NCBI RefSeq assembly: GCF_023558375.1
Contig: NZ_CP083761.1
Location: forward strand, 4,853,001-4,917,000
Source: Chroococcidiopsis sp. CCMEE 29
GTDB lineage: Bacteria > Cyanobacteriota > Cyanobacteriia > Cyanobacteriales > Chroococcidiopsidaceae
Reading direction: 5' to 3'
DNA: 64,000 bases
Part shown: one piece after another, positions 49,798 through 58,463 of the stretch
How the letters are laid out: each line of letters starts with the position of its first letter
How positions within the stretch are numbered: position 1 is the first letter of the stretch
Position numbers and translations under genes: made by a program
The notes under the pieces: generated by a model
The model's database searches: none
What the model saw: the letters and a program-made list of their open reading frames with translations, nothing else
What the model was told of the DNA's origin: nothing

Positions 49798-50844
49798 TTA
49801 CGCATTGACAAAAGACTGATTATGTAAATTCACTTCAAGTTTCTGCTGGAGGTGTTCTAGAATGAATTCCCTTGCCACCTGTAGGTACAAATTCTTTTGT
49901 AATTCGTACCAGTTTTCAATTAGTTCTTCAGCTCGCATTAACTCTAACTTAGTAAAGGCTCGGATTGAACAAAAAATGTGAGTTTTAATAGCCTCACTTG
50001 TTCTGACCATAAACCGCGAAACTCCACACAGTTGTTTCAAGGCTCGGTGATAGCATTCAATTCCCCAATGGATTGAGTGCGACTCATTGAATTCCTGTCG
50101 GCTAACTTGTTCGGTAGCATCTGAATTAGGTAGGTATGTAATGTAGTATCTCTCGGCTTCGTTTTTGAATATCCTCCGAAATACTTTGACGCGCCCAAAG
50201 TTTTTCAGATGTATTACCAAACCTTGGTCAGGAATTTCCAAATTTTGTACCTGGGTGTAATTTTTACCATCAGTTGAGACTTTTCGATTTTTGGCAATAC
50301 CCATGAGAAATCCTACTTCCCGGTTTTTCAAGAATTTCAGATTTTCAAGGGCTGAATACCAAGCATCACCAGTTACCGTTTCTGGCTGCAAGCCCCAAGC
50401 CAAAACCTCCGTAATCATTACTCGAAAGTAATCGTTTTTTGTCAAACCCTCCCGCTTATCGTAGATCCGATAATTAACTGGGATAGACTTAGCTGATGCG
50501 TCGGTGTAATACAGGGTAATGAGGTGAAGCCCTTTAACAATTCGATGATGTTTTCCTGACCAAAAGTATCCAATTAGTTCAGCTAAATTTGGCTCACTAT
50601 AAGGTTTATCAATAACGGTATCGTCACAGCTTAAAGTGCCGCCCACCAATTGAATGTGTGGTTTTATCTCTTCAAACAAGTCTTTAGGTTGATATCTTTC
50701 CCTTAACAAGAAGCGATTGACGCTGTCGTGTGAGACGTGCTTAAGAATTTCTGACAAGCGGTTGCAGCCTGCGTACTTAGGTTCAGCTAACAGGAATAAG
50801 GTATAAGTGTCGAGGTTGCATTTGGCTGTAGATGGTTTTGTAAT
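49798..50844 (-). CDS. DDE transposase of the passenger-carrying element
   Basis: The DDE residues are visible in GGTLSCDDTVIDKPYSEP, ETVTGDAWYSALENL and HWGIECYHRALKQLCGVSRF. From TTG 50757 the frame codes 319 aa (LSEILKHVSHDSVNRFLL). Family-like sequence extends upstream in the same frame (TKPSTAKCNLDTYTLFLLAE, PKYAGCN), where no ATG, GTG or TTG exists; an ATT at 50844 gives 348 codons. So the original start is either a rare codon or mutated. It belongs to the IS701/IS4-like group. Confidence 0.85.
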   Translation of the reverse strand: MTKPSTAKCNLDTYTLFLLAEPKYAGCNRLSEILKHVSHDSVNRFLLRERYQPKDLFEEIKPHIQLVGGTLSCDDTVIDKPYSEPNLAELIGYFWSGKHHRIVKGLHLITLYYTDASAKSIPVNYRIYDKREGLTKNDYFRVMITEVLAWGLQPETVTGDAWYSALENLKFLKNREVGFLMGIAKNRKVSTDGKNYTQVQNLEIPDQGLVIHLKNFGRVKVFRRIFKNEAERYYITYLPNSDATEQVSRQEFNESHSIHWGIECYHRALKQLCGVSRFMVRTSEAIKTHIFCSIRAFTKLELMRAEELIENWYELQKNLYLQVAREFILEHLQQKLEVNLHNQSFVNA

Positions 50845-51055
50845 CTCTCTGATGGTCGAATATCCCTGGGAAGTAAAACTATTTGCTGAAAGTTAAAGGG
50901 TGCAGTCAGTAGATAATATCTCTAATCAACTATTTCCATATCTATCAACTCCACTCCATCTCGAACTACCTAAGCACAAAAAGCGATCTTGAATGTTTTA
51001 TGGCAAGGATGTATGCACGGAGTGCACCTGTCTGTTCAACTGACTTAACTCACTC

Positions 51056-51673
51056 TTAGGCTTGTTGTAATTCTCTCCAAGACTGAGAAACAACTTTAGA
51101 AGCTGATTTGACAAAGACTACGGTGAGCAGAAGTCCGACAACTAAATCGGGTAGCAAAGAGTTTGTCAGAAATACGAAAAAAGCAGCTCCCAGAACAGAA
51201 GTGTTAGCAATGATATCATTGCGAGAACAAAGCCATACCGAGGACATATTAATATTGTCGTTTCTGTGTCTAGTCAATAAGAATAGACACAGCAAGTTGG
51301 CAAACAAGGCTATTAACCCTACCGCACTCATTGCCCTCACCTCTGGCATTGTCTGAGCAAATAGCTGATAGCTGGCTCTGGCGAAGACAGCCACAGCTGA
51401 CAAAAACATAATGCTCCCCTTGAGCAGTGCCGACCTTGCTTGAGCCTTCCTCCCTTGGTTGATGACTAAAAGACTACTACCATAAACCAACGCATCCCCT
51501 AGCATATCGAGCGAATCTCCCGTCAGCGAAAGTGATGCAGACCTAATACCAGCTCCTAATTCCACCACAAACATTACGGCATTGATGAGCAGAACGGTCC
51601 ACAAAACTCTACTCTGCTGTTTTCTGAGTTTGGACACTTCGCCAGCCTTCTTGTGGCAGCAATCATCACTCAT
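51056..51673 (-). CDS. Cation diffusion facilitator-type transporter
   Basis: The 205-aa membrane protein starts MSDDCCHKKAGEVSKLRKQQ, a metal-binding-like Cys/His tail, and has about six helices. The CDF metal-site sequences are SLTGDSLDMLGDALVYGSSL in helix 2 and LCSRNDIIANTSVLGAAFFV in helix 5. It lacks the long cytoplasmic C-terminal domain, as in short CDF proteins. It probably exports Zn, Cd or Co ions under control of the adjacent ArsR/SmtB gene. Transport specificity is inferred only. Confidence 0.88.
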   Translation of the reverse strand: MSDDCCHKKAGEVSKLRKQQSRVLWTVLLINAVMFVVELGAGIRSASLSLTGDSLDMLGDALVYGSSLLVINQGRKAQARSALLKGSIMFLSAVAVFARASYQLFAQTMPEVRAMSAVGLIALFANLLCLFLLTRHRNDNINMSSVWLCSRNDIIANTSVLGAAFFVFLTNSLLPDLVVGLLLTVVFVKSASKVVSQSWRELQQA

Positions 51674-51699
51674 GGTTCACCTCCCAGCTATGACGCTTA

Positions 51700-51775
51700 G
51701 AAGACAATTGTTCAAACATTCAAAACAATATTAGAATGATTGTCCCCGAAAAACTCAAACATTCAAAAAAAGTTA
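51700..51775 (-). promoter_or_regulatory. Candidate operator region between ArsR and transporter genes
   Basis: In the 129-nt gap the sequence TCAAACATTCAAAA occurs twice (about 51712-51725 and 51755-51768), and between them ATTC...GAAT half-sites form an imperfect inverted repeat. ArsR/SmtB proteins bind AT-rich inverted repeats of this kind. The repeats lie upstream of the transporter start on the minus strand. Binding is an inference. Confidence 0.4.
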
Positions 51776-51802
51776 GAATCTTAACCACTTACAATCGAAT
51801 GG

Positions 51803-52225
51803 CTAGCCTGCTATTTGCCCGAGTGCATAATAGAGAACTTCTACAATACGTTGGTCTTTTAGTGAGTAGTAGGCAAGTTTGCCATCATTTCTGTACTTGA
51901 GTATCTTGAGGTCTCGCAGTTTTCGCAGATGGTGGGAGGCAACTGCTACCTTAACCCCAAGCATTGATGCTACGTCACAGACGCAAAGCTCTTGATTATT
52001 ACTGAGGGCATAGAGGATTTTTAGTCGTGACTTGTCTGCTAGAGCACTGAAGAGTATTTGAGCTTCTTCCAGAACCTCGTCCCCAGGCATTGCTTCACAG
52101 ACTTGGGTTACCAAGTCTATATTAAAACACCGCACCTGACAGACATCGTCTGGTTTTGGTTTTGTCACAAAATTTCTACAGCACCAGCGCTCAGGACAAC
52201 ACCTCCAGTTTAGCGGTTTTTGCAA
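51803..52225 (-). CDS. ArsR/SmtB family metal-sensing repressor
   Basis: The 140-aa winged-helix regulator has the metal box ELCVCDVASMLGV and the recognition helix VASHHLRKLRDLKILKYRND. Extra cysteines upstream (CCPERWCC, DVCQVRCFN) recall CadC-type sensors that use N-terminal cysteines with the ELCVC site for Cd/Pb/Zn. The start TTG 52225 includes the CC pairs; a GTG at 52168 (VTKPKPDDVC) is an alternative matching the usual length of relatives. It is first in the element's gene order and probably represses the transporter. Confidence 0.88.
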   Translation of the reverse strand: MQKPLNWRCCPERWCCRNFVTKPKPDDVCQVRCFNIDLVTQVCEAMPGDEVLEEAQILFSALADKSRLKILYALSNNQELCVCDVASMLGVKVAVASHHLRKLRDLKILKYRNDGKLAYYSLKDQRIVEVLYYALGQIAG

Positions 52226-53306
52226 TCTCTACAGAAGGTTTGATTCATTAGTTAATCCTACGGCTGAGTTTACCCTCTACTGGCTCTTACCTGAAAGAAC
52301 TAATTCATAATCAATGTTTCCACATGCAGATAACTGTTCTTCTGTCAATGCGTAAGTCCTAGTCTCATCAAAAGTGCTTGTGTTCACGTTCAACGGATGC
52401 AGAAAGTTCTAACCCAGATGAACGTGCAACTGCATAAAGTAGTTAGCGATATCACTGGTACTACTGGGATGACAATTATTCGAGCAATTGTTGCTGGAGA
52501 ACGAAACCCACAAATTTTAGCAGCTAAAAGACATCACCGTACTAAACGCTCTGAAGCTGAAATTGCTGCTGCTTTAAATGGTGATTATCGCAGTGAGCAT
52601 ATTTTTGTACTTCAACAGGAGCTACGACTTTACGATGTCTATCACGCTCAGATAGCAGCTTGCGACCGACAAATACAAGAGTGCTTGGCTGAATTTAGCG
52701 ACAAAGTTAATCTCGACGAATCTCCGCTTTCGCAACCAAAGCATCCCCGCAATAAACCTCAAGGCAATGAACCCGCTTTTGATTTACGTACCCATCTCTA
52801 CCGAATTAGTGGCGTGGATTTCACTGCTATTGATGGTCTTGGTATCCTGACGGTGCAAACCATTATTTCTGAAGTCGGTTTAGATCCTACCCGATTCCCA
52901 ACTGTTAAACACTTTACTTCCTGGCTTGGTCTTTGCCCTTGCAATCGCATCACTGGTGGTAAAGTTAAACGTTCTCAAACTCGCTTGGTTGTTAACCCTG
53001 CTACCAACGCTTTCCGAATGGCGGCACAAACTGCTGGCAAGAGCAATTCAGCTTTAGGTGCCTTTTATCGTCGCTTACGTTCTCGCCTTGGTACGCCCAA
53101 AGCTATTACTGCTACTGCTCATAAGCTGGCACGAATTTTCTACCGACTTTGGACAACAGGAGGTAATTATCAAGATCCTGGCATGGATTATTATGAACAA
53201 CGTTACCAAGAACGAGTTATTAACAACCTCCAAAAAAAGGCTCTAGCTTTAGGTTTTGAACTCATTCCTCAGCCCGAAGCAAATACGGTTTCTTAGGAGA
53301 GGGATA

Positions 53307-53354
53307 GTCCGTTTTAACGGACTTTGCTATTAGCCTTGGATTTGAATCCAAGGC
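53307..53354. repeat. Double palindrome next to the IS110 right end
   Basis: GTCCGTTTTAACGGAC (53307-53322) and, 10 nt on, an 11-bp arm palindrome starting GCCTTGGATT (53333-53354) make two hairpins, the layout of REP-like repeats. The first begins exactly where the shared IS110 sequence ends. Confidence 0.7.
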
Positions 53355-53381
53355 GGGATGGCAACGCTTTACGAGTTTTGC

Positions 53382-53501
53382 TCAGTCAACCAGCCTGTTG
53401 AGTTGTTCGAGTAAAAGTGTGCCATCGGAAGGCTGATCTTCAGGTCGTTCTTCGGAGGAGCGATGGCAGGATTTGCAGACAAACAAGATGCGATTAGGCA
53501 T
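53382..53501 (-). pseudogene. DUF1636 metal-binding protein, N-terminal fragment
   Basis: A 39-codon frame begins MPNRILFVCKSCHRSSEERP and continues DGTLLLEQLNRLVD. It resembles the N-terminus of DUF1636 proteins, which have a C-x-x-C and are about 130 aa long, so about two thirds are lost. In cyanobacteria such genes often accompany siderophore uptake genes, as here. The loss is at the border of the IS110/repeat region. Confidence 0.6.
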
Positions 53502-53505
53502 GGTT

Positions 53506-54684
53506 TTAAGGAGTTTTTACTAAGTATTTGTAGAGATCATCAATAACTCGATTAGCTCCAATGGGTCCTCCGACAGTCCAATTCACCTTGTGTACCTGAT
53601 TATTTTGAACAGCCTTAAGTTGTGACCAAATGGGCTGCTTTAAGAAAGATAAAGGTTCAGGATTTGCTTCTTTAAATTTGGTTGATAAATGCTCTGTCAT
53701 AACGAACAAAACATCGGCATCATATTCAGGTAAGACTTCAATACTTAGTGTTAATTCCCATTCTTTTTGATTCTGTTGAACTAATGGAAGCTTCAATCCT
53801 ACGTCATTAATAATTTGACCGTATGCTAGAAAATCTGGGTTATAGGTATAGAAAACATCCGCTGAACCAGTGAGATAAATTACTGATATTGTTTTTGTTT
53901 CTAGTTGATTTCCCAATTGTTGCCTCAACTGTTGGATTCGATTTTGATATTGAGTCAAAAGTTCCTCGGCGCGATCGCTCTTTCCTAGCACTTGAGCCAT
54001 GTATCGCAGCCGTTCTTTAAAGTCGTACATGCTGAAAAAATCGCTCATTACTGTTGGCGCGATTTTGGAAAGAAGGTCATAAGAATCTTTGAACCATGTT
54101 CGCACCAGGATTAAATCTGGTTTCAAAGCAATAACTTTTTCTAGGGAAGGCTCACCCAAACTGCCTACACGTGGAATGCCAGTGACTAACTCGTCAGGTA
54201 TTCCTCGAAAATTCTCCTCACAGCCCTGACAAGAAATGACACCGATTGGTTCTACACCCAGCGCAAGCACAGGATCGAGAAGTAGACTTTCATCTAATAC
54301 AACAATCCGCTTCGGATTGGCTGGAATTTCAACTTCACCTAAGGCATGAGTCACAACTTTTGTTTCTACTGGCGATTGCACAACAGTTGAGCTTGTGTGC
54401 TTTGCCTCTATTTCTGTTGTCCCGCTATTGCAGCCTACGATCACCAATATAGCAACGGTTGTCAGAAAGATAAGTAAAAAGTTGTAACGACTCAAAATCG
54501 TTTGAGTTCTCCATGCAATACGTAAACTTGACAAAACAGAATGAACAACCCGAAAAACCTGAGCCAAAAACGAACGAAAAATTATCTTGACAACAAGTAG
54601 GAACAAAATAATTGCACTTCTAAGCTTCTTTATCATTGCGAAGAATGGTCTTTCTCTAGCTAGTATTTGACAAGTTGTCCACAA
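53506..54684 (-). CDS. Iron-siderophore ABC transporter substrate-binding protein
   Basis: The 392-aa FecB/FhuD-type binding protein has a lipobox LVIVGCNSG near residue 85, then ALGEVEIPANPKRIVVLDES, GEPSLEKVIALKPDLILVR and a C-terminal WTVGGPIGANRVIDDLYKYL. The N-terminal 60 residues are unusually long; MIKKLRSAIILFL (17th codon) or later starts are possible. It presumably delivers ferric siderophore from the TonB receptor to a permease not in this window. Confidence 0.93.
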   Translation of the reverse strand: MWTTCQILARERPFFAMIKKLRSAIILFLLVVKIIFRSFLAQVFRVVHSVLSSLRIAWRTQTILSRYNFLLIFLTTVAILVIVGCNSGTTEIEAKHTSSTVVQSPVETKVVTHALGEVEIPANPKRIVVLDESLLLDPVLALGVEPIGVISCQGCEENFRGIPDELVTGIPRVGSLGEPSLEKVIALKPDLILVRTWFKDSYDLLSKIAPTVMSDFFSMYDFKERLRYMAQVLGKSDRAEELLTQYQNRIQQLRQQLGNQLETKTISVIYLTGSADVFYTYNPDFLAYGQIINDVGLKLPLVQQNQKEWELTLSIEVLPEYDADVLFVMTEHLSTKFKEANPEPLSFLKQPIWSQLKAVQNNQVHKVNWTVGGPIGANRVIDDLYKYLVKTP

Positions 54685-54693
54685 TAGAACAAA

Positions 54694-57375
54694 TTAAAAC
54701 TCCCAACTGACAGAGCCGATGATTGTAAAAGGCGCACCTCTTTGAATAAATAAGCTTCCACCGTCTGATGCTCTGATATAGTCTGTATCAAATAGATTAC
54801 GGATATTGATAGCCGCATTGAAACGATCTCTGCGGTAGTAGATTGCAGCATCGGTACGCAAGTAGTCGGCTAGTTCAAACGAGTTATCTAAATCTCCTGC
54901 CCGTTCACCTACATAAAACAGCCCTATACCAAATCCCAAACCCTTCAAATCGCCTGTTTGGATCTCATAGGTTGTCCAGAGGCTAGCTTGATTCTCCGGC
55001 ACACCCACCAATCGATTACCGACCGGAATGGTGGTATCCTCAGTAGTTTCTGCATCGGTGTAAGCATAGGACACGATCGCATTCCAACCAGGTAAAATCT
55101 CACCTGTAATATCCAATTCAATTCCTTGACTTCTTTGTTCCCCTACTTGAATGGAAAAATCAGGGTCATTCGGATCGGATGTTGTGATATTCGATTTAGT
55201 GAGATGATAGGCAGCTAATGTTGTTGAAAGTCTACCTTCTAGAAGGTCAGTTTTAATGCCTACTTCATACTGGGTTCCTCTAGTTGGCTCAAAGGCTATA
55301 TCATCTGGATTGAAACCAAAGGTTGGAATAAATGAGCGACTGTAGCTGGCATAGAGAGAAACAACGTCGTTGGGCTGATAAACCAATCCAATTCGCGGAC
55401 TGAACGCACTATCATTCTGTTCTGGGCTATCAATTTCATCGACTGTCTCGTTTCGTGAGACCCAATCGAAACGACCACCAATCAATAGTTTTAGATTATC
55501 CAGAAGGCTGATTTGGTCTTGTAAATAAATACCGTAAGATTGGGTGGATTCATTGAAATTAGATCTTGGAGCATAATCGGGTTCCGAAACATCATAGTTG
55601 GGGTTAAAGATATCTAGATTGGGAGCGCTGGCTGCATCCGATTTGAAGATTTCGACATTGCGATTGAAATCGAAACCTACCAGGAGTTCGTGTGCGATCG
55701 CTCCCGTATTAAACTCACCAAGCAAATCGATTTGTGCAAAATAGTTGTCTTGTGCGTATTCGCGATCGTTAGATCTTAGTTCCAAGAAACTATCATCCAC
55801 TAAATTTAGGGCTATGCTATATTTTTCGTAGACTTGACTAGCGACCACGGCAAAGTTGTTGCGAATCTGCCAGTTATCGCTTAACTCGTGGTTTAGCGTG
55901 TAGCCAAATCTTTGAGTTGTGATGTTGTTAAAGGAAAAATCAGGATAGCCTAAGTAGAGATTCCGAGGGAAAAAGCTGCCATCGCTGAAAACTCCTGTGT
56001 AATTCTCAGGAGGACTTCCTAAATAATCAAGGTACTCATAATATAGATTCAGGTCTGTCCTATCTCCAATATTTAACGTGATCGAGGGTGCGATCGTAGT
56101 TAAATTGGTCGTGACAAAATCTTGAAAACTGTCTTCACCTTGATAGCTGGCAATAAAACGGTAGAGCAGAGTGTCATCGGTCGTCAACGGACCTGATATA
56201 TCGATGCTGGGCTGATAGAATCCATAGTTTCCTGCCTCAAATGCCAAATTGTAGTAGGGTTCACTCAAAGGTTGTCTGGTAACAACGTTAACGACCCCAC
56301 CAGGTTCTAATGCTCCAAACAAAACCGAGGCAGGTCCTTTCAAGACCTCCACGCGCTCGATCGTCTCCACTCCTGTCAGATAGAAGAAATCAACATCTCG
56401 ATAGCCATTTCGGAAATTTCCTTCTTGGAAAAATCCTCTGATGATTCTGGCTCCTGTAGATGCACCAAAGACATCTGCGCCATCAACAACGCCACTGACC
56501 GTTTCCACTGCCTCAGTCAGACTTCTCACGTTACGATCTTCCAGCACCTGTTGCGGCACCACCTGAATCGATTGAGGAATATCCCGTAAAGGCGTGTCTG
56601 TTCGCGTTGCCGTCGTCACACTCGACGGGTTATAGCTCTCATCCTGCTCCCCCATCACTATCACCTGAATCCCGTCTTCTTCTGTTCCTGCCCCAGCATC
56701 ACCCAGCGTTACCGCTAGCACCAACCCCTGAGCCTCTGCCGTTACCTCAGCCACAGGTGGCGCATCCGTTCCTGTAATGGCAATCCGTACTCGATCGCCC
56801 GGCAACTCCGTCACACTCACCAGCGCAATGCCCTTGATCGGGTTTGCTTGGGAAAATTCCTCTGCGATCGCCGCATTCGGAATATCCGCAATTAACACAT
56901 TGCCCACAATGCGAGTTTCCGGCACTTCCAGGAAATTATTTTCCGTTTCTAAAATGACTTGAAACCCTGCCTCGGTTTCCTCCACCCGCACTCCGGTAAT
57001 TTGCACGAGTGATGCTTCGATTTGGGCGATCCACTCTTCAACAGTTGTCGTGGGCTGCTCAATCTGGCTCAACTGAGAAATTTCAGGAGATGGGGGAACA
57101 ACTAGTTTAGGCGAAACAGACAGATCAACCCCTTGACGCTCAGTTTGACCTGTCAAGTTATCTGTCAATCCTAAACTTTCATCGCTGCCAATCTCAGTGC
57201 ACTGTTCAACACTCTCGCCTATTGCTTGCGCCCCAACAGACAACACAAAGCCATTGGCAACACACCCCGACAGACCCGCCAATAGCCAAAGCCGCACCTG
57301 AAGCGACAATTTCTTCCAGAAAAACCCTGTCAAATGTTGATCGCTCATACCCACTCTACACACTTTCACCAGCAA
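54694..57375 (-). CDS. TonB-dependent siderophore receptor with AMIN domain
   Basis: The 893-aa outer-membrane receptor has a signal sequence (about 25-50), an AMIN-like domain (about 125-225: TGVRVEETEAGFQVILETEN, VIADIPNAAI), a plug (TDTPLRDIPQSIQVVPQQVL, EVLKGPASVLFGALEPGGVV) and a beta-barrel ending in FTIIGSVSWEF with a terminal Phe. N-terminal AMIN is common in cyanobacterial ferric-siderophore receptors. It lies 9 nt upstream of the binding-protein gene, in one operon. Confidence 0.96.
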   Translation of the reverse strand: MLVKVCRVGMSDQHLTGFFWKKLSLQVRLWLLAGLSGCVANGFVLSVGAQAIGESVEQCTEIGSDESLGLTDNLTGQTERQGVDLSVSPKLVVPPSPEISQLSQIEQPTTTVEEWIAQIEASLVQITGVRVEETEAGFQVILETENNFLEVPETRIVGNVLIADIPNAAIAEEFSQANPIKGIALVSVTELPGDRVRIAITGTDAPPVAEVTAEAQGLVLAVTLGDAGAGTEEDGIQVIVMGEQDESYNPSSVTTATRTDTPLRDIPQSIQVVPQQVLEDRNVRSLTEAVETVSGVVDGADVFGASTGARIIRGFFQEGNFRNGYRDVDFFYLTGVETIERVEVLKGPASVLFGALEPGGVVNVVTRQPLSEPYYNLAFEAGNYGFYQPSIDISGPLTTDDTLLYRFIASYQGEDSFQDFVTTNLTTIAPSITLNIGDRTDLNLYYEYLDYLGSPPENYTGVFSDGSFFPRNLYLGYPDFSFNNITTQRFGYTLNHELSDNWQIRNNFAVVASQVYEKYSIALNLVDDSFLELRSNDREYAQDNYFAQIDLLGEFNTGAIAHELLVGFDFNRNVEIFKSDAASAPNLDIFNPNYDVSEPDYAPRSNFNESTQSYGIYLQDQISLLDNLKLLIGGRFDWVSRNETVDEIDSPEQNDSAFSPRIGLVYQPNDVVSLYASYSRSFIPTFGFNPDDIAFEPTRGTQYEVGIKTDLLEGRLSTTLAAYHLTKSNITTSDPNDPDFSIQVGEQRSQGIELDITGEILPGWNAIVSYAYTDAETTEDTTIPVGNRLVGVPENQASLWTTYEIQTGDLKGLGFGIGLFYVGERAGDLDNSFELADYLRTDAAIYYRRDRFNAAINIRNLFDTDYIRASDGGSLFIQRGAPFTIIGSVSWEF

Positions 57376-57464
57376 ATCGTTCTCTTTTGAAAAAGATTCC
57401 CTACAAGCTGAAAGTTAGTCTAGAGGAGCATTTGGGGGATTGTCTACTCCAAAAAAAGCTTGGA

Positions 57465-58463
57465 TTATCCCAAAAGAAGCTTTCTACCCGATAAACAGTC
57501 TCTGGGTGTAATCCCAAACTTCCGCTTAAACGCCGCTGCAAAATGCCCCAGATTTGAGTAGCCGACAATTGTGGCGACCTCAGCAACGGTACAACCACCT
57601 TGCCGCAGTAGCTGTTCTGCTAGTTCCATCCGCTGATCGGTCAAGTAGCCAAACACCGTCATGCCAAACAACTCTTGAAACCGACGCTGAAGCGTACAGA
57701 CGCTTACCCCCACCTGCTGTGCTAACTCCAGCACCGAGGGCGGATGCTCCAGATCTGCTAACACAATATCTCTGGCATGGTAGATGCGAGCGATCATCGT
57801 TGGCTTGGGCAAATCGTCTGGCTGCTGATTTTGCCCTACCCCAATTAAATCAAGCTGCATCGCCAGCAGTTCAAACACCTTTGCCTGAAGGTACATCCGT
57901 CGCTTCCCGCTCTGATACGGCGCATTCCAAAGCTGTTGAGCTAGTGATCGCATCTTTGCAGTCACCGTGGGGTAAAACGAAAGCTTCCAGTCCTCTCCTT
58001 TGAACAACTGTTTCATCGGGTCAGAATGACGCTGGCGATCGTCCAGAAAAAATGACTCGAGCGATTCTGGCTCAATCTCTATATTTACCCAGGTTACACG
58101 CTCTCCACTACGATGCTTTTTGACATAAGCAGGCGAAATTCCACTGCCCGAAAAATAGCTGCGCGTTCCACCCAGATTCGGATAAACGTCATCAAAGTAA
58201 AGGAAGCCTGATAGTAAAATCATGATCTGAATGAGATGGTCGTGGGCAACCTCCTTCAACATGCAGTCCTGGCAATATGTGTAGTCCGAAAGGCTCAACC
58301 ACACTCCAGGTGATAGCTCCATCGCACGGTTGTAGCCTCTTGCCAGACATTCTGGTACACCTGTAAGCTCCTCAAAATCATCGAGCACCAGATTGTCAAC
58401 TTGGGGTTTAGGAGCTTGCTGGCACAGTTCGTCCCAGTCTGATTGGTTGAGGATGAGCGTCAT
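57465..58463 (-). CDS. AraC family transcriptional regulator, PchR-like
   Basis: The 332-aa regulator has a C-terminal double helix-turn-helix: PPSVLELAQQVGVSVCTLQR and GGCTVAEVATIVGYSNLGHF, with AAFKRKFGITPRDC. The N-terminal part (about 1-220) is the ligand domain of the PchR/YbtA-like type found next to siderophore receptors. It likely activates the receptor operon when ferric siderophore is bound. It is 89 nt upstream of the receptor and on the same strand. Confidence 0.93.
   Translation of the reverse strand: MTLILNQSDWDELCQQAPKPQVDNLVLDDFEELTGVPECLARGYNRAMELSPGVWLSLSDYTYCQDCMLKEVAHDHLIQIMILLSGFLYFDDVYPNLGGTRSYFSGSGISPAYVKKHRSGERVTWVNIEIEPESLESFFLDDRQRHSDPMKQLFKGEDWKLSFYPTVTAKMRSLAQQLWNAPYQSGKRRMYLQAKVFELLAMQLDLIGVGQNQQPDDLPKPTMIARIYHARDIVLADLEHPPSVLELAQQVGVSVCTLQRRFQELFGMTVFGYLTDQRMELAEQLLRQGGCTVAEVATIVGYSNLGHFAAAFKRKFGITPRDCLSGRKLLLG

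Larger units (their letters stand above)
49792..52361 (-). mobile_element. Passenger-carrying transposon: transposase, cation transporter, ArsR regulator
   Basis: Perfect 19-bp terminal inverted repeats TAGGACTTACGCATTGACA lie at 49792-49810 and 52343-52361, flanked by GTCTC on both sides (49787-49791 and 52362-52366). The undisturbed target is read from IS110 copy 1. The 2570-bp element holds three genes on one strand: ArsR/SmtB regulator, CDF transporter and a DDE transposase. This corresponds to a transporter IS, an insertion sequence with non-transposition passengers. Confidence 0.92.
49324..53296 (+). pseudogene. IS110 recombinase gene split by a transposon
   Basis: The first 156 codons (MMKTPKSKTRFHQPN to SYIRHRDSL) run into the transposon end at 49792. 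The remainder resumes after 52366 as LIKSACVHVQRMQKVL and continues to QPEANTVS at 53296. The protein sequence of both parts equals that of the intact copy at 44821-46218. Precise excision of the transposon would restore the gene. Confidence 0.93.
49037..53306 (+). mobile_element. IS110-family element, second copy, interrupted
   Basis: The same 1695-bp unit as 44811-46505, in the opposite orientation, is split at 49791/52362 by a 2570-bp transposon plus its 5-bp target duplication. The arithmetic closes exactly (4270 minus 2575 is 1695). The right end abuts the palindrome GTCCGTTTTAACGGAC at 53307, suggesting insertion at a palindromic repeat. Confidence 0.9.

Noticed and set aside
44811-53306. 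Composite transposon made by the two IS110 copies
   Set aside because: IS110 elements lack terminal inverted repeats and move by site-specific recombination; the enclosed DNA is only other decayed elements, so joint movement is not supported.
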